Assembly: GCF_007830055.1 (NCBI RefSeq)
Contig: NZ_VLLE01000005.1
Location: forward strand, 613,717 to 677,716
DNA length: 64,000 nucleotides
Direction of reading: 5' to 3'
Source of the DNA: Lacibacter cauensis
GTDB taxonomy: Bacteria; Bacteroidota; Bacteroidia; Chitinophagales; Chitinophagaceae
The notes under the pieces were generated by a model. It had not been told where the DNA came from and made no database searches. It saw only the letters and a list, made by a program, of their open reading frames with translations. Position 1 is the first letter of the stretch. Each line of letters starts with the position of its first letter. Of this stretch, positions 36,732-44,624 are shown in pieces. The translations under genes were made by a program, and so were the position numbers.

Positions 36732-37190
36732 TTACAAGACCTTTATTTTTATATCCGGTGCTGTATAATAGTAGCCGAACTTGTCTTTTACAATAATATC
36801 CGTAATCAAAATCTCATCTTCTTTCTTTACAATCTCGTACAGGTTTTTTTGCCAGTTGGCAGGCAGGTAAGGGGAGTTGCTTACATTGGCTCCCGATGTA
36901 TTGAACCGGGTTTTTATTTCACCTGTTTTTTCGTCTTCAAACTTATCCTTGCTTTTATAAACAAGGATGAAACGGGAAATATGGTACTTCACTTTTTTGT
37001 CGTCGATGACCCATATAGCCGAATCAATTGTTGGCAGCAACAGATCCAACGGCAGATCGCCGCCCTTTGTTTTACCCCAGAAACTTTGCAGTACCGGTGG
37101 TTTTAAGGTAGGCTTGGGTTTTTCCTGCGCATTACCTGCTAATGTAAAAAGCGTTGCTGCAACAAGGATCAGAAGACGGGGTTGTTTCAT
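36732..37190 (-). CDS. Hypothetical exported protein, faintly GldM-like
   Basis: 152 residues with signal peptide ending LAGNAQ (about 21). The mature part is a single beta-rich domain: ISRFILVYKSK, GANVSNSPYLPANW, then LYEIVKKEDEILITDIIVKDKFGYYYTAPDIKIKVL. The last 60 residues loosely recall the C-terminal domain of the gliding/type IX secretion protein GldM (a Lys/Leu segment, an 'I-x-I-x-D-I' strand and a terminal beta strand), but this is weak. It starts 3 bp upstream-side of valS's stop region on the same strand, so it would be transcribed after valS only through read-through. Confidence 0.6.
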   Translation of the reverse strand: MKQPRLLILVAATLFTLAGNAQEKPKPTLKPPVLQSFWGKTKGGDLPLDLLLPTIDSAIWVIDDKKVKYHISRFILVYKSKDKFEDEKTGEIKTRFNTSGANVSNSPYLPANWQKNLYEIVKKEDEILITDIIVKDKFGYYYTAPDIKIKVL

Positions 37191-37204
37191 TAAATGAATT
37201 TGTG

Positions 37205-39829
37205 TTATAACGATGCAAGGCTTTCTTCTATTGCTTTGATCTTCGCTTCTGCATCGGCTTTTTTCTTGCGCTCAACTTCTACTACCTCAGGTTTGGCGTT
37301 TTGTACAAAACGTTCGTTGCCGAGTTTCTTTTCAACCGAATTAAGAAAACCTTTGAGGTAATCGAGATCTTTCAGCAATTGTTCTTTTTGTGAAGATGTA
37401 TCAATCGCCTGTTCGGTTGCAATGTAGAACTTGTCTTTTTGTACGACGGTTGAAATAGTGCCTGCTACAGCTGCAGTAACATAGTCAACACTTTCTGCAT
37501 TCACCTGCTTTTGTAAGATCAAGGCAATGCGTTTGTACGAATCAACATCAGCTGTTTCAATTGATAATTTGATCGGATCTTTTGATTTGATCTGATTTTT
37601 CACACGTACATCACGCAAAGCAGTAATCACTTCTTTCAATTGTGTAGCCAGATGTAATACTGCTGCATCAGCAGTTTCCAGCGCAGCGTATTGTTTGATG
37701 GTAAGATCATCGCCTGCTGCTCGTTCTTTGAGTGCATGATAAATTTCTTCTGTAATAAACGGCATAAACGGATGCAGCAATTGCATCAACTCTTCAAAGT
37801 AGGCAACTGTTTTTGCATATACTTCCGCATCAATCGGTTGTTCAAATCCGGGCTTCACCCATTCGAGATACCAGCTGCAGAAATCATCCCAAATGAGCGA
37901 GTAAATTGTTTTTAACGCCTCACTCAACCGGAATTCTTTAAACAACTGATCGATCTCTGCTTTCGCTTCATTCAATCTGTTGCCAAACCATTCAACAGCA
38001 AAGCTGCTTTCAGCTGTGGTCTGTTGACTGTTGTCTGTTGTCCGTGCTTCCCACATTTTCACCAGCTTCAACGCATTCCACAATTTGTTATTGAAGTTGC
38101 GGCCTTGTTCGTTGCTGCTTTCATCCCACAACAGATCGTTACCTGCAGGTGAGGAGATGAGGATACCAAATCGACAGGCATCAGCGCCATACTTATCGAT
38201 GAGTTCCAATAAGTCGGGCGAGTTACCCAGGCTCTTACTCATTTTTCGTCCTTGCTTATCACGCACAATACCGGTGAAGTACACTTCTTTAAACGGAATT
38301 TCTTTCTGATATTCCATCCCCGCCATAATCATACGGGCCACCCAGAAGAAGATGATTTCAGGAGCTGTTACCAGTGTATTGGTAGGATAGTAGTACTGTA
38401 CATCGGCATTACCCGGATTGCTGTACCCTTTAAATACTTCAAACGGCCAAAGCCAGGAAGAGAACCAGGTGTCGAGGCAGTCTTCGTCTTGGGAAAGTTG
38501 AGCGATGGATTTGCCAAACTTTGTTTCATACTGTTTCAATGCTTCCTCATGCGAAACAGCAACAACATAATTTCCCTCTGCATCATACCATGCAGGAATA
38601 CGATGTCCCCACCACAACTGGCGACTGATACACCAATCCTTAATATTCTCCATCCAGTGGCGATAGAGATTTTTGAATTTAGCAGGGTAGAACTTTACAT
38701 CATCATTCATCACCACATCCAAAGCCGGACCTGCAATTTTTTTCATGTCTACCCACCATTGCAAGCTTAGGCGGGGTTCAACAACCACATCGGTGCGTTC
38801 GCTGTAGCCAACTTCGCTGGTATAATCTTCTGTTTTTACCAGGCTGCCGGCTTCCTCCAGCATCGGAATAATTTTCTTTCTTGCTTCAAAACGATCTTCA
38901 CCAATCAATATCTGTGCATCTGCATTGAGCGTTCCATCTTCATTGAAAATATCAACCACTTCCAGGTTGTGCTTTTGGCCCAACTGGTAATCGTTCATAT
39001 CATGGGCCGGTGTAACTTTTAATGCACCTGTTCCAAAATCCATTGTTACATAATCATCGGTAATGATGGGGATTCGGCGGTTGATCAATGGAACAAAAGC
39101 AAATTTTCCGTGCAGGTGTGCATAGCGTTCGTCTTTCGGATGTACGCATATTGCGGTATCACCCATGATGGTTTCCGGACGAACTGTTGCAATGATGATA
39201 TGCTCATCCAGTCCATCAATTTTATAACGGAGATGATAGAGTTTTTGCTGTGTTTCTTTACGAATCACCTCTTCATCGCTCAGGGCTGTTTTTGCCTTTA
39301 CATCCCAGTTGATCATGCGCTTACCACGGTAGAGGTAACCTTTGTTGTATAAATCAACAAATACATTAATCACCGATTGATAATAATCGGGATCCATGGT
39401 AAAACTGGTACGGTCCCAATCGAGACTGCAGCCCATTTTTTTCAACTGCTGCAGAATAATGCCGCCGTATTTTTCTTTCCACTCCCAGGCATAGCCAAGA
39501 AATTCATCTCTGCTGAGCGAAGCTTTCTGAATACCTTTTTCACGCAGCATTTGTACCACCTTTGCTTCGGTTGCAATGGAAGCATGGTCGGTGCCGGGAA
39601 CCCAGCAGGCATTTTTGCCCTGCATGCGTGCACGGCGCACCAATACATCCTGGATAGTGTTGTTGAGGCAATGGCCCATGTGCAATACACCCGTTACGTT
39701 TGGCGGTGGAATAACGATGGTGTAGGGCTCACGCTCATCGGGCGTGCTGTTAAAATACTTGCGCTCGTTCCAGTAGCTATACCATTTTTCTTCAGATGCC
39801 TGGTGCTCAAAATTCTTGCTCAGTTCCAT
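37205..39829 (-). CDS. valS: Valyl-tRNA synthetase
   Basis: 874 residues from ATG 39829, where the MELSKNFEHQASEEKWYSYW start of class Ia ValRS fits; an in-frame extension to 39964 covers the promoter. The HIGH-type motif is PNVTGVLHMGHCLNN (about 46-60), the KMSKS motif is GRKMSKSLGNSPD (about 530), and the editing domain has GTDHASIATEA and TGALKVTPAHDMNDYQ. The C-terminal coiled coil (about 805-874) that contacts tRNA is complete. It charges tRNA-Val in the cytosol. A -7 box lies 25 bp upstream; no T-box or leader peptide was found. Confidence 0.97.
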   Translation of the reverse strand: MELSKNFEHQASEEKWYSYWNERKYFNSTPDEREPYTIVIPPPNVTGVLHMGHCLNNTIQDVLVRRARMQGKNACWVPGTDHASIATEAKVVQMLREKGIQKASLSRDEFLGYAWEWKEKYGGIILQQLKKMGCSLDWDRTSFTMDPDYYQSVINVFVDLYNKGYLYRGKRMINWDVKAKTALSDEEVIRKETQQKLYHLRYKIDGLDEHIIIATVRPETIMGDTAICVHPKDERYAHLHGKFAFVPLINRRIPIITDDYVTMDFGTGALKVTPAHDMNDYQLGQKHNLEVVDIFNEDGTLNADAQILIGEDRFEARKKIIPMLEEAGSLVKTEDYTSEVGYSERTDVVVEPRLSLQWWVDMKKIAGPALDVVMNDDVKFYPAKFKNLYRHWMENIKDWCISRQLWWGHRIPAWYDAEGNYVVAVSHEEALKQYETKFGKSIAQLSQDEDCLDTWFSSWLWPFEVFKGYSNPGNADVQYYYPTNTLVTAPEIIFFWVARMIMAGMEYQKEIPFKEVYFTGIVRDKQGRKMSKSLGNSPDLLELIDKYGADACRFGILISSPAGNDLLWDESSNEQGRNFNNKLWNALKLVKMWEARTTDNSQQTTAESSFAVEWFGNRLNEAKAEIDQLFKEFRLSEALKTIYSLIWDDFCSWYLEWVKPGFEQPIDAEVYAKTVAYFEELMQLLHPFMPFITEEIYHALKERAAGDDLTIKQYAALETADAAVLHLATQLKEVITALRDVRVKNQIKSKDPIKLSIETADVDSYKRIALILQKQVNAESVDYVTAAVAGTISTVVQKDKFYIATEQAIDTSSQKEQLLKDLDYLKGFLNSVEKKLGNERFVQNAKPEVVEVERKKKADAEAKIKAIEESLASL

Positions 39830-39853
39830 GCAGGATGTACTTTTTTTGGAGGG

Positions 39854-39861
39854 CAAAGTTA
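39854..39861 (-). promoter_or_regulatory. -7 box of valS
   Basis: TAACTTTG on the minus strand matches TAnnTTTG exactly, 25 bp before the valS ATG and inside the longer frame, which supports the shorter start. Confidence 0.55.
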
Positions 39862-39918
39862 AGGAATGCAGGGTGGAAGCGCTAACGAAATCCTGCTGAA
39901 AATGAGGCATGTAAATAA

Positions 39919-39942
39919 AAAAGCCCCCGTTCGGGAGCTTTT
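39919..39942 (-). terminator. Terminator of the 34-residue membrane protein gene
   Basis: On the minus strand, AAAAGCTCCCG-AA-CGGGGGCTTTT has one mismatch and is followed by TTATTT, 76 bp past the small gene's stop and ahead of the valS promoter. Confidence 0.7.
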
Positions 39943-40017
39943 GAATAATGTGAATAAGGTACAATGCTGTTTTTTTTCAACAGCCTTCAGCGTAAAGTTT
40001 GAACCATAGGCAATTGA

Positions 40018-40122
40018 TTAACCGAACATTAATAATGTAACGAGTGCAATTGCTGCAAAAAATACAATAACGAAAATTGTAGTTTTTACTGATTCGCTCA
40101 TTTGTGAAGAATTTGATGCCAT
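40018..40122 (-). CDS. 34-residue single-pass membrane protein
   Basis: A short frame reading MASNSSQMSESVKTTIF, then a hydrophobic run VIVFFAAIALVTLLMFG and TAA. It has one transmembrane helix (about 16-33) after a polar, Ser-rich N-terminus. It fills an otherwise empty 476-bp gap between valS and the exonuclease gene and has its own terminator, which favours a real gene. A second in-frame ATG (residue 8) could also be used. The family is not recognised; similar tiny helices are often subunits or regulators of membrane complexes. Confidence 0.6.
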   Translation of the reverse strand: MASNSSQMSESVKTTIFVIVFFAAIALVTLLMFG

Positions 40123-40305
40123 AACTTTAAGTTTAAAGGTTACAAATTTCTTTCACAGGAAATACGGAATTCTAATATACTGTTGAGGCCTTACGAGGGA
40201 ATCTTATACTTATTCTAATTCTAATACGAATTTACTTCAGTTTTCGTCCCCCACAAAGAATCTCGTCTATTTATTTTTACTTTGCCATACGTGTTTTTAC
40301 GATAA

Positions 40306-41670
40306 ATGCTCTACGCTGTAACCGATATTGAAACAACAGGAGGCTATGCTTCTGCCAATGGCATTACTGAAATTGCCGTGTACATCTATGATGGTCAACA
40401 GATAGTAGACAGCTTTGAGTCGTTGGTGAACCCGCATCAATCCATCCCACGTTTTGTGCAGTCGCTTACCGGTATTACAGACGATATGGTACAGCTGGCT
40501 CCTTCGTTCGAAGAAATTGCTCCCCGTTTATTTGAAATGTTCCAGGGGAAAGTGTTTGTGGCGCACAACGTTAATTTCGATTACTCCTTTGTGAGTCATC
40601 AGTTACAGCAGGCCGGTTTTCATCTTAATTGCAAAAAGCTCTGTACAGTTCGTTATACCCGCAAGATATTTCCCAAACTGGCATCGTACAGTTTAGGCAA
40701 CTTATGCCGCCATTTTGAGATTCCGTTGTACAACCGCCATCGTGCAGCAGGCGATGCCAAGGCAACAGTGCAGTTGCTGGAGTTGTTGCGGAGTAAAGAT
40801 GTAAACAATCATCTTTATACAATGATTGGTAAACAATCGAAAGAGCAATACCTGCCGCTGCATCTCAACAAAGAAGATATTGATCAGCTGCCATTGACAC
40901 CGGGGGTGTATTACTTTCACGATGCAAAAGATAAAATCGTGTATGTAGGCAAAGCAGTGCAGCTGAAGAAACGTGTAACCAGTCATTTCTCCAATAACAA
41001 ACCAACAAAACAAAAGCAGGAGTTTCAACGCAACGTCCATCGTATTTCGTACCAGCAATGCGGAACAGAATTGATGGCATCGGTACTGGAGACCATCGAG
41101 ATTAAACGGCTATGGCCGAAATATAACCGTGCAATTAAAGGGTACGAAGCGCAATATGGTTTGTATTTGTTTGAAGACGGAAGAGGGTACTATCGTTTAG
41201 GTGTGGATAGAAAACATAAGAACGTTCCTGCTATTTACCAGTTTTACAGCAGGCATGAGGGAACATTGGAGTTGAAGCGGTTGATACAGGAATTTGAGTT
41301 GTGCAATAAGCTTTGTTTCATTGATCGGTCGACTGATACAGCTTGCGAACACCCGCAATGCAAAGGAGCCTGTACAGGTGATGAATTACCAACAGACTAT
41401 AATGCGAGGGTACAACAGGCAATTGCACAATTACGCAAAGAGCTGCCCAGCTTTGCCATTCGTGAGCGTTCGTATTTCAATGGCAAAGATGGTTGCATAT
41501 TGATGGAAGAAGGACGGTTTTATGGCATGGGCTATGTGCAACCCGATTTTCGTATTGATGCAAAAGATGAGCTAAGGAAGCACTTACAGGAATATCCGGA
41601 ATACGATTTCGTACGGAACATGATCAAACGCTATGCATTGGAAAAGCCCGATGCTGTTGTATGGTTATAA
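40306..41670 (+). CDS. DnaQ-like exonuclease fused to a GIY-YIG (UvrC N-terminal-type) domain
   Basis: 454 residues. Residues 1-165 are a DEDD 3'-5' exonuclease: AVTDIETTGG (ExoI), AHNVNFDYSF (ExoII) and HRAAGDAKAT (ExoIII, DEDDh type). Residues ~195-275 are a GIY-YIG nuclease: PLTPGVYYFHDAKDKIVYVGKA, KKRVTSHF, ETIEIKRLWPKYN. The following ~180 residues have CEHPQCKGACTGDE, a Cys cluster also found in Cho/UvrC relatives. Such fusions are common in Bacteroidota and presumably act in DNA repair. A strong terminator directly follows the stop. Confidence 0.92.
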   Translation: MLYAVTDIETTGGYASANGITEIAVYIYDGQQIVDSFESLVNPHQSIPRFVQSLTGITDDMVQLAPSFEEIAPRLFEMFQGKVFVAHNVNFDYSFVSHQLQQAGFHLNCKKLCTVRYTRKIFPKLASYSLGNLCRHFEIPLYNRHRAAGDAKATVQLLELLRSKDVNNHLYTMIGKQSKEQYLPLHLNKEDIDQLPLTPGVYYFHDAKDKIVYVGKAVQLKKRVTSHFSNNKPTKQKQEFQRNVHRISYQQCGTELMASVLETIEIKRLWPKYNRAIKGYEAQYGLYLFEDGRGYYRLGVDRKHKNVPAIYQFYSRHEGTLELKRLIQEFELCNKLCFIDRSTDTACEHPQCKGACTGDELPTDYNARVQQAIAQLRKELPSFAIRERSYFNGKDGCILMEEGRFYGMGYVQPDFRIDAKDELRKHLQEYPEYDFVRNMIKRYALEKPDAVVWL

Positions 41671-41707
41671 ACCACAAACGCCCCGCAATTTGCGGGGCGT
41701 TTGTGGT
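41671..41707 (+). terminator. Perfect long hairpin terminator
   Basis: ACCACAAACGCCCCGCA / TGCGGGGCGTTTGTGGT, a 17-bp perfect stem with an ATT loop immediately after the stop codon. It can also terminate the convergent DUF2147 gene. Confidence 0.85.
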
Positions 41708-41721
41708 TTGTGCAAATACTG

Positions 41722-42171
41722 TTATTGTCTTGTCCAGTTATCGGTGCGTCCTATCATTGATACGCCAATATAGCCCCGCACTTTTAATTTATTATTTCCA
41801 TCCAGCGACATTTTACAAGAATATGTTTTGCCGTTTTTCGGATCATATATTTTGCCGCCTGTCCACTCGTTTTTATCGGTGTACTTAAAGCCCCACATAT
41901 TCGTAAGGCCCATCACCGGTCGGTTATGATTTTCTTTATCGGGGTGATTTTTATCCAGCTTTGGCTTGCCGGTTTCGGGGTCGTTGGGTTCTTTCAACCA
42001 GATAATCTTTCCCTGGTATTTATCGCCGTTTTTGTAAATCTGGATAACACCGGTTCCTTCTCCGTTTTTCCAGGAACCAACAATAGCGTCGGGGTTATCC
42101 TGCTGAACCGTAAAGGAAAGAAACAAGAGCGCACAGCAAAGTGCAAGTACAGAAAATGCAAGTTTTTTCAT
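41722..42171 (-). CDS. DUF2147 domain protein, exported
   Basis: 149 residues from ATG 42171, which gives a signal peptide (KKLAFSVLALCCALLFLSF, cleavage about 24). DUF2147 signatures: IVGSWKNGEGTGVIQIYKNG near 30-50, YQGKIIWLKEPNDPETGKP, then MWGFKYTDKNEWTGGKIYDPKNGKTYSCKM and LKVRGYIGVSMIGRTDNW. It is a secreted lipocalin-like protein of unknown function. A TACTTTTG box at 42216-42223 on its strand could be its promoter. Confidence 0.9.
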   Translation of the reverse strand: MKKLAFSVLALCCALLFLSFTVQQDNPDAIVGSWKNGEGTGVIQIYKNGDKYQGKIIWLKEPNDPETGKPKLDKNHPDKENHNRPVMGLTNMWGFKYTDKNEWTGGKIYDPKNGKTYSCKMSLDGNNKLKVRGYIGVSMIGRTDNWTRQ

Positions 42172-42215
42172 ATGAACATTTTTAGTCAAGTCGTGCAGCA
42201 AAACTGCTGCTTATT

Positions 42216-42223
42216 CAAAAGTA
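42216..42223 (-). promoter_or_regulatory. Candidate -7 box of the DUF2147 gene
   Basis: TACTTTTG on the minus strand fits TAnnTTTG, 44 bp before the ATG. No clear -33 partner was seen. Confidence 0.35.
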
Positions 42224-42270
42224 AACAACCATTCGTAAAGGAAGTTTTAAATTCTGGGCAGAAAAAAAAT

Positions 42271-42301
42271 TTTGCAGTTCCATCATCCTGCGACATATTT
42301 G
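42271..42301 (+). promoter_or_regulatory. Promoter of the trp operon
   Basis: TTTG at 42271-42274 is followed by exactly 19 nt and then CATATTTG at 42294-42301. These fit the Bacteroidota -33 (TTTG) and -7 (TAnnTTTG, one mismatch) elements at the accepted spacing. The predicted transcript start is only a few bases before the leader-peptide ATG at 42309. Confidence 0.6.
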
Positions 42302-42308
42302 CACAGCA

Positions 42309-42368
42309 ATGAACAAAACATTTGTAAATACTCAGTGGTGGTGGCATACAACTCTAAAGGGGCTGTAA
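42309..42368 (+). CDS. trpL: Tryptophan operon leader peptide with WWW
   Basis: A 19-codon frame, MNKTFVNTQWWWHTTLKGL, with three consecutive TGG codons at 42336-42344 and TAA at 42366-42368. Trp is rare, so three in a row immediately upstream of trpE is the signature of an attenuation leader peptide. The codons just before the stop contain GGGGCT (42359-42364), which can pair with the left arm of the downstream terminator. Ribosome stalling at the Trp codons would leave that segment free; a ribosome reaching the stop would cover it. The peptide itself needs no function. Confidence 0.88.
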   Translation: MNKTFVNTQWWWHTTLKGL

Positions 42369-42428
42369 TGCTGTTGCTATTGTAGTGCAATCATATTTCA
42401 GAAGCCCCGATTTTGTCGGGGCTTTTTT
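42357..42428 (+). promoter_or_regulatory. trp attenuator (antiterminator/terminator switch)
   Basis: The terminator is AAGCCCCGA (42402-42410), loop TTTTG, TCGGGGCTT (42416-42424) and a T run. The antiterminator is GGGGCT at 42359-42364, inside the last codons of trpL, pairing with AGCCCC at 42403-42408. A small TTGC/GCAA hairpin between them could bring the two arms together. The Trp codons end 13-15 nt before the antiterminator arm, matching the footprint of a stalled ribosome. No separate 1:2 pause hairpin is evident. Confidence 0.8.
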
Positions 42429-42431
42429 ATT

Positions 42432-42460
42432 CCCCTCCCTGGAGGGGTTGGGGGGTGGGT
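42432..42460. repeat. CCCCTCC/GGAGGGG palindrome upstream of trpE
   Basis: CCCCTCC-CT-GGAGGGG at 42432-42447 is followed by a G-rich run TTGGGGGGTGGG. I recall this word as a dispersed motif in many Bacteroidota genomes. It lies between attenuator and trpE and would be in the full-length transcript. Confidence 0.55.
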
Positions 42461-42543
42461 TGATAGATAGAATTATTGGAGTACAAGAGTGCGACGCCAA
42501 TGCAGCTGATTTGTATTGATGAAGCACGGAACAAAAAATAAAA

Positions 42544-43959
42544 ATGAAAAAAATTAACATAGAAACCACTTGTAAGAAAATGCTGGCCGATGTGTACACA
42601 CCGGTGGGTATTTACCTGCGCCTGCGTGACCGGTTCAGAGATACCGTGTTGCTGGAGAGTACTGATCATCATGCGGCAGAAAACAGTTGGTCGTTCATTG
42701 GTATCAATGCCATTGCAGGGATGGAGATCAGCTCCAGCAACAGCATTGAATTTAAATTGCCTGGACAAAAGCCCGAACGTATTGCTATTAGGCAACCATC
42801 GGAAGTGCCACAGCAGTTGTTCGATTTTATGAATCACTTTGAAGCAACCGGCGATTGCAAAGAAGTAAAGTTTGCGCAAGGATTGTACGGTTATACAACC
42901 TACGATGCGGTTCAGTTTTTTGATGCTGTAAAATTGAGCGATGCAAAAGTGGAAGCAGCTGCTATACCGTTGATGCGTTACCGCTTGTATCAATATGTGA
43001 TTGCACTCAATCATCATAAAGATGAATTGTTTATTTGTGAAAATCATATCAAAGGCATCGAAAGCGAAGTAGCTGTTGTGGAGAGTTTAATCCGCAGTAA
43101 AGATGTGCCCGTCTATCCGTTTGAAGTGAAAGGGGAGGAAACATCGAATATCAGCAACGAGGCTTATGTTGAAATGGTGAAGAAGGGTATTGCCAGCTGT
43201 ATGCGTGGCGATGTATTCCAGATCGTCTTGAGCAGAAGATTTCAGCAGTCATTCACCGGTGATGAATTTAATGTGTACCGAGCATTGCGCAGCATCAATC
43301 CTTCTCCTTATTTATTTTTCTTTGATTACGGCGATTATAAACTGATGGGCTCGTCGCCTGAATCGCAGATCATTATCAACAATGGGAAAGCGGTGGTGCA
43401 TCCTATTGCCGGCACGTTCAAACGCACCGGTGATGATGTAATTGATCAGCGTGAAGCAGCCCGTTTGCTGGAAGATGCCAAAGAAAATGCCGAGCATGTA
43501 ATGCTGGTTGATTTGGCAAGAAATGATTTGAGCCGTGTGTGCGACGATGTAAGCGTAGCGCATTACAGGCAGGTGCAATATTACAGTCATGTAATTCATC
43601 TGGTGAGTGAAGTGGTGGCGAAAGTGCGTCCGGGTTCAAATCCGTTTGAACTGCTGGCGAAAACATTTCCTGCCGGTACGTTGAGTGGTGCGCCTAAGAT
43701 CAAAGCAATGCAGCTGATTGATGCGTATGAAACAACTGCCCGCAGTTATTATGGCGGCGGTATTGGTTTCATGGGATTTGATGGCAGTTGCAACCACGCC
43801 ATTATGATCCGCACCTTTTTGAGTAAGCAGAATACATTGTTCTACCAGGCAGGGGCTGGAGTAGTAGCAGCAAGCAAACCCGAAAGTGAATTGCAGGAAG
43901 TAAACAATAAGTTAGGAGCGTTAAAGAAAGCAATTGAGTTTGCGGAAGAAATTAGTTGA
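42544..43959 (+). CDS. trpE: Anthranilate synthase component I
   Basis: 471 residues. With TrpG it converts chorismate and glutamine to anthranilate, the first committed step of tryptophan synthesis, in the cytosol. The chorismate-binding core is complete: VFQIVLSRRFQ, NPSPYLFFFDYGDYKLMGSSPE near 255-280, HPIAGTFKRTGDD, HVMLVDLARNDLSRVC, TFPAGTLSGAPKIKAM and a GGGIGFMGFDGS segment. The N-terminal lobe has VYTPVGIYLRLRD and LLESTDHH, with ESTD similar to the Trp-feedback motif LLES. It is the first structural gene after the attenuator. Confidence 0.96.
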   Translation: MKKINIETTCKKMLADVYTPVGIYLRLRDRFRDTVLLESTDHHAAENSWSFIGINAIAGMEISSSNSIEFKLPGQKPERIAIRQPSEVPQQLFDFMNHFEATGDCKEVKFAQGLYGYTTYDAVQFFDAVKLSDAKVEAAAIPLMRYRLYQYVIALNHHKDELFICENHIKGIESEVAVVESLIRSKDVPVYPFEVKGEETSNISNEAYVEMVKKGIASCMRGDVFQIVLSRRFQQSFTGDEFNVYRALRSINPSPYLFFFDYGDYKLMGSSPESQIIINNGKAVVHPIAGTFKRTGDDVIDQREAARLLEDAKENAEHVMLVDLARNDLSRVCDDVSVAHYRQVQYYSHVIHLVSEVVAKVRPGSNPFELLAKTFPAGTLSGAPKIKAMQLIDAYETTARSYYGGGIGFMGFDGSCNHAIMIRTFLSKQNTLFYQAGAGVVAASKPESELQEVNNKLGALKKAIEFAEEIS

Positions 43960-43965
43960 TTGCTC

Positions 43966-44007
43966 ATGGTTCATAGTTCATGGTATTTACGATGAACTAT
44001 GAACCAT
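43966..44007. repeat. 16-bp palindrome between trpE and trpG
   Basis: ATGGTTCATAGTTCAT (43966-43981) and ATGAACTATGAACCAT (43992-44007) are perfect reverse complements around a 10-nt loop. A partial further copy (AACCATGAACC) follows before the trpG start. Confidence 0.85.
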
Positions 44008-44027
44008 TAACCATGAACCAAATAACA

Positions 44028-44609
44028 ATGAAAATATTAGTCTTCGATAATTACGATTCATTTACGTACAATCTGGTCCATCTTGTAGAGAAGATCATTC
44101 ATGCAAAGGTGGATGTGTATCGTAACGATCAGATTCCTTTGGAACATGTAAAGGCGTATGATAAAATTATTCTATCACCGGGTCCGGGTATTCCGGAAGA
44201 AGCAGGTTTGTTGTTGCCGTTGATTAAGGAATACGCAGCAACAAAATCAATTCTCGGTGTGTGTTTAGGTCACCAGGCAATTGGTGAAGCATTTGGCGGA
44301 ACACTGACGAATCTGTCAACTGTGTTTCATGGAGTTGCTACACCAATTAAAATCCAGAATCCAAGATCCAAAAAGCAAAATGCAGTGTTGAATGATCTGC
44401 CTGAAACAATTGAAGTTGGTCGTTATCATAGTTGGGTGGTGAATAAAGAAGGCTTTCCTGCAGAACTGGAAATTACTGCCGAAGATGAAACAGGAATGAT
44501 TATGGCTTTGCAGCATAAAACGTATGATGTGCAGGGCGTGCAGTTTCATCCGGAGAGTGTATTGACGCCGAGAGGAGAACATATTCTTCGCAACTGGTTG
44601 AAGGCTTAA
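44028..44609 (+). CDS. trpG: Anthranilate synthase component II (glutamine amidotransferase)
   Basis: 193 residues from ATG 44028; an in-frame extension to 43980 only covers the palindrome. Class I amidotransferase triad: Cys in GVCLGHQAIGEAFGG (about 79), His and Glu in GVQFHPESVLTPRG (about 172 and 174). It also has the DNYDSFTYNLVHLVE start and the SPGPGIPEEAG oxyanion loop. It supplies ammonia to TrpE and may also serve folate synthesis as PabA. Followed by trpD after 15 bp. Confidence 0.95.
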   Translation: MKILVFDNYDSFTYNLVHLVEKIIHAKVDVYRNDQIPLEHVKAYDKIILSPGPGIPEEAGLLLPLIKEYAATKSILGVCLGHQAIGEAFGGTLTNLSTVFHGVATPIKIQNPRSKKQNAVLNDLPETIEVGRYHSWVVNKEGFPAELEITAEDETGMIMALQHKTYDVQGVQFHPESVLTPRGEHILRNWLKA

Positions 44610-44624
44610 TTTGAAAATTTGAAA

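Noticed and set aside
37205..39964. T-box or Val-rich leader upstream of valS
   Set aside because: No T-box motif, specifier stem or Val-rich small frame upstream; only a -7 box.
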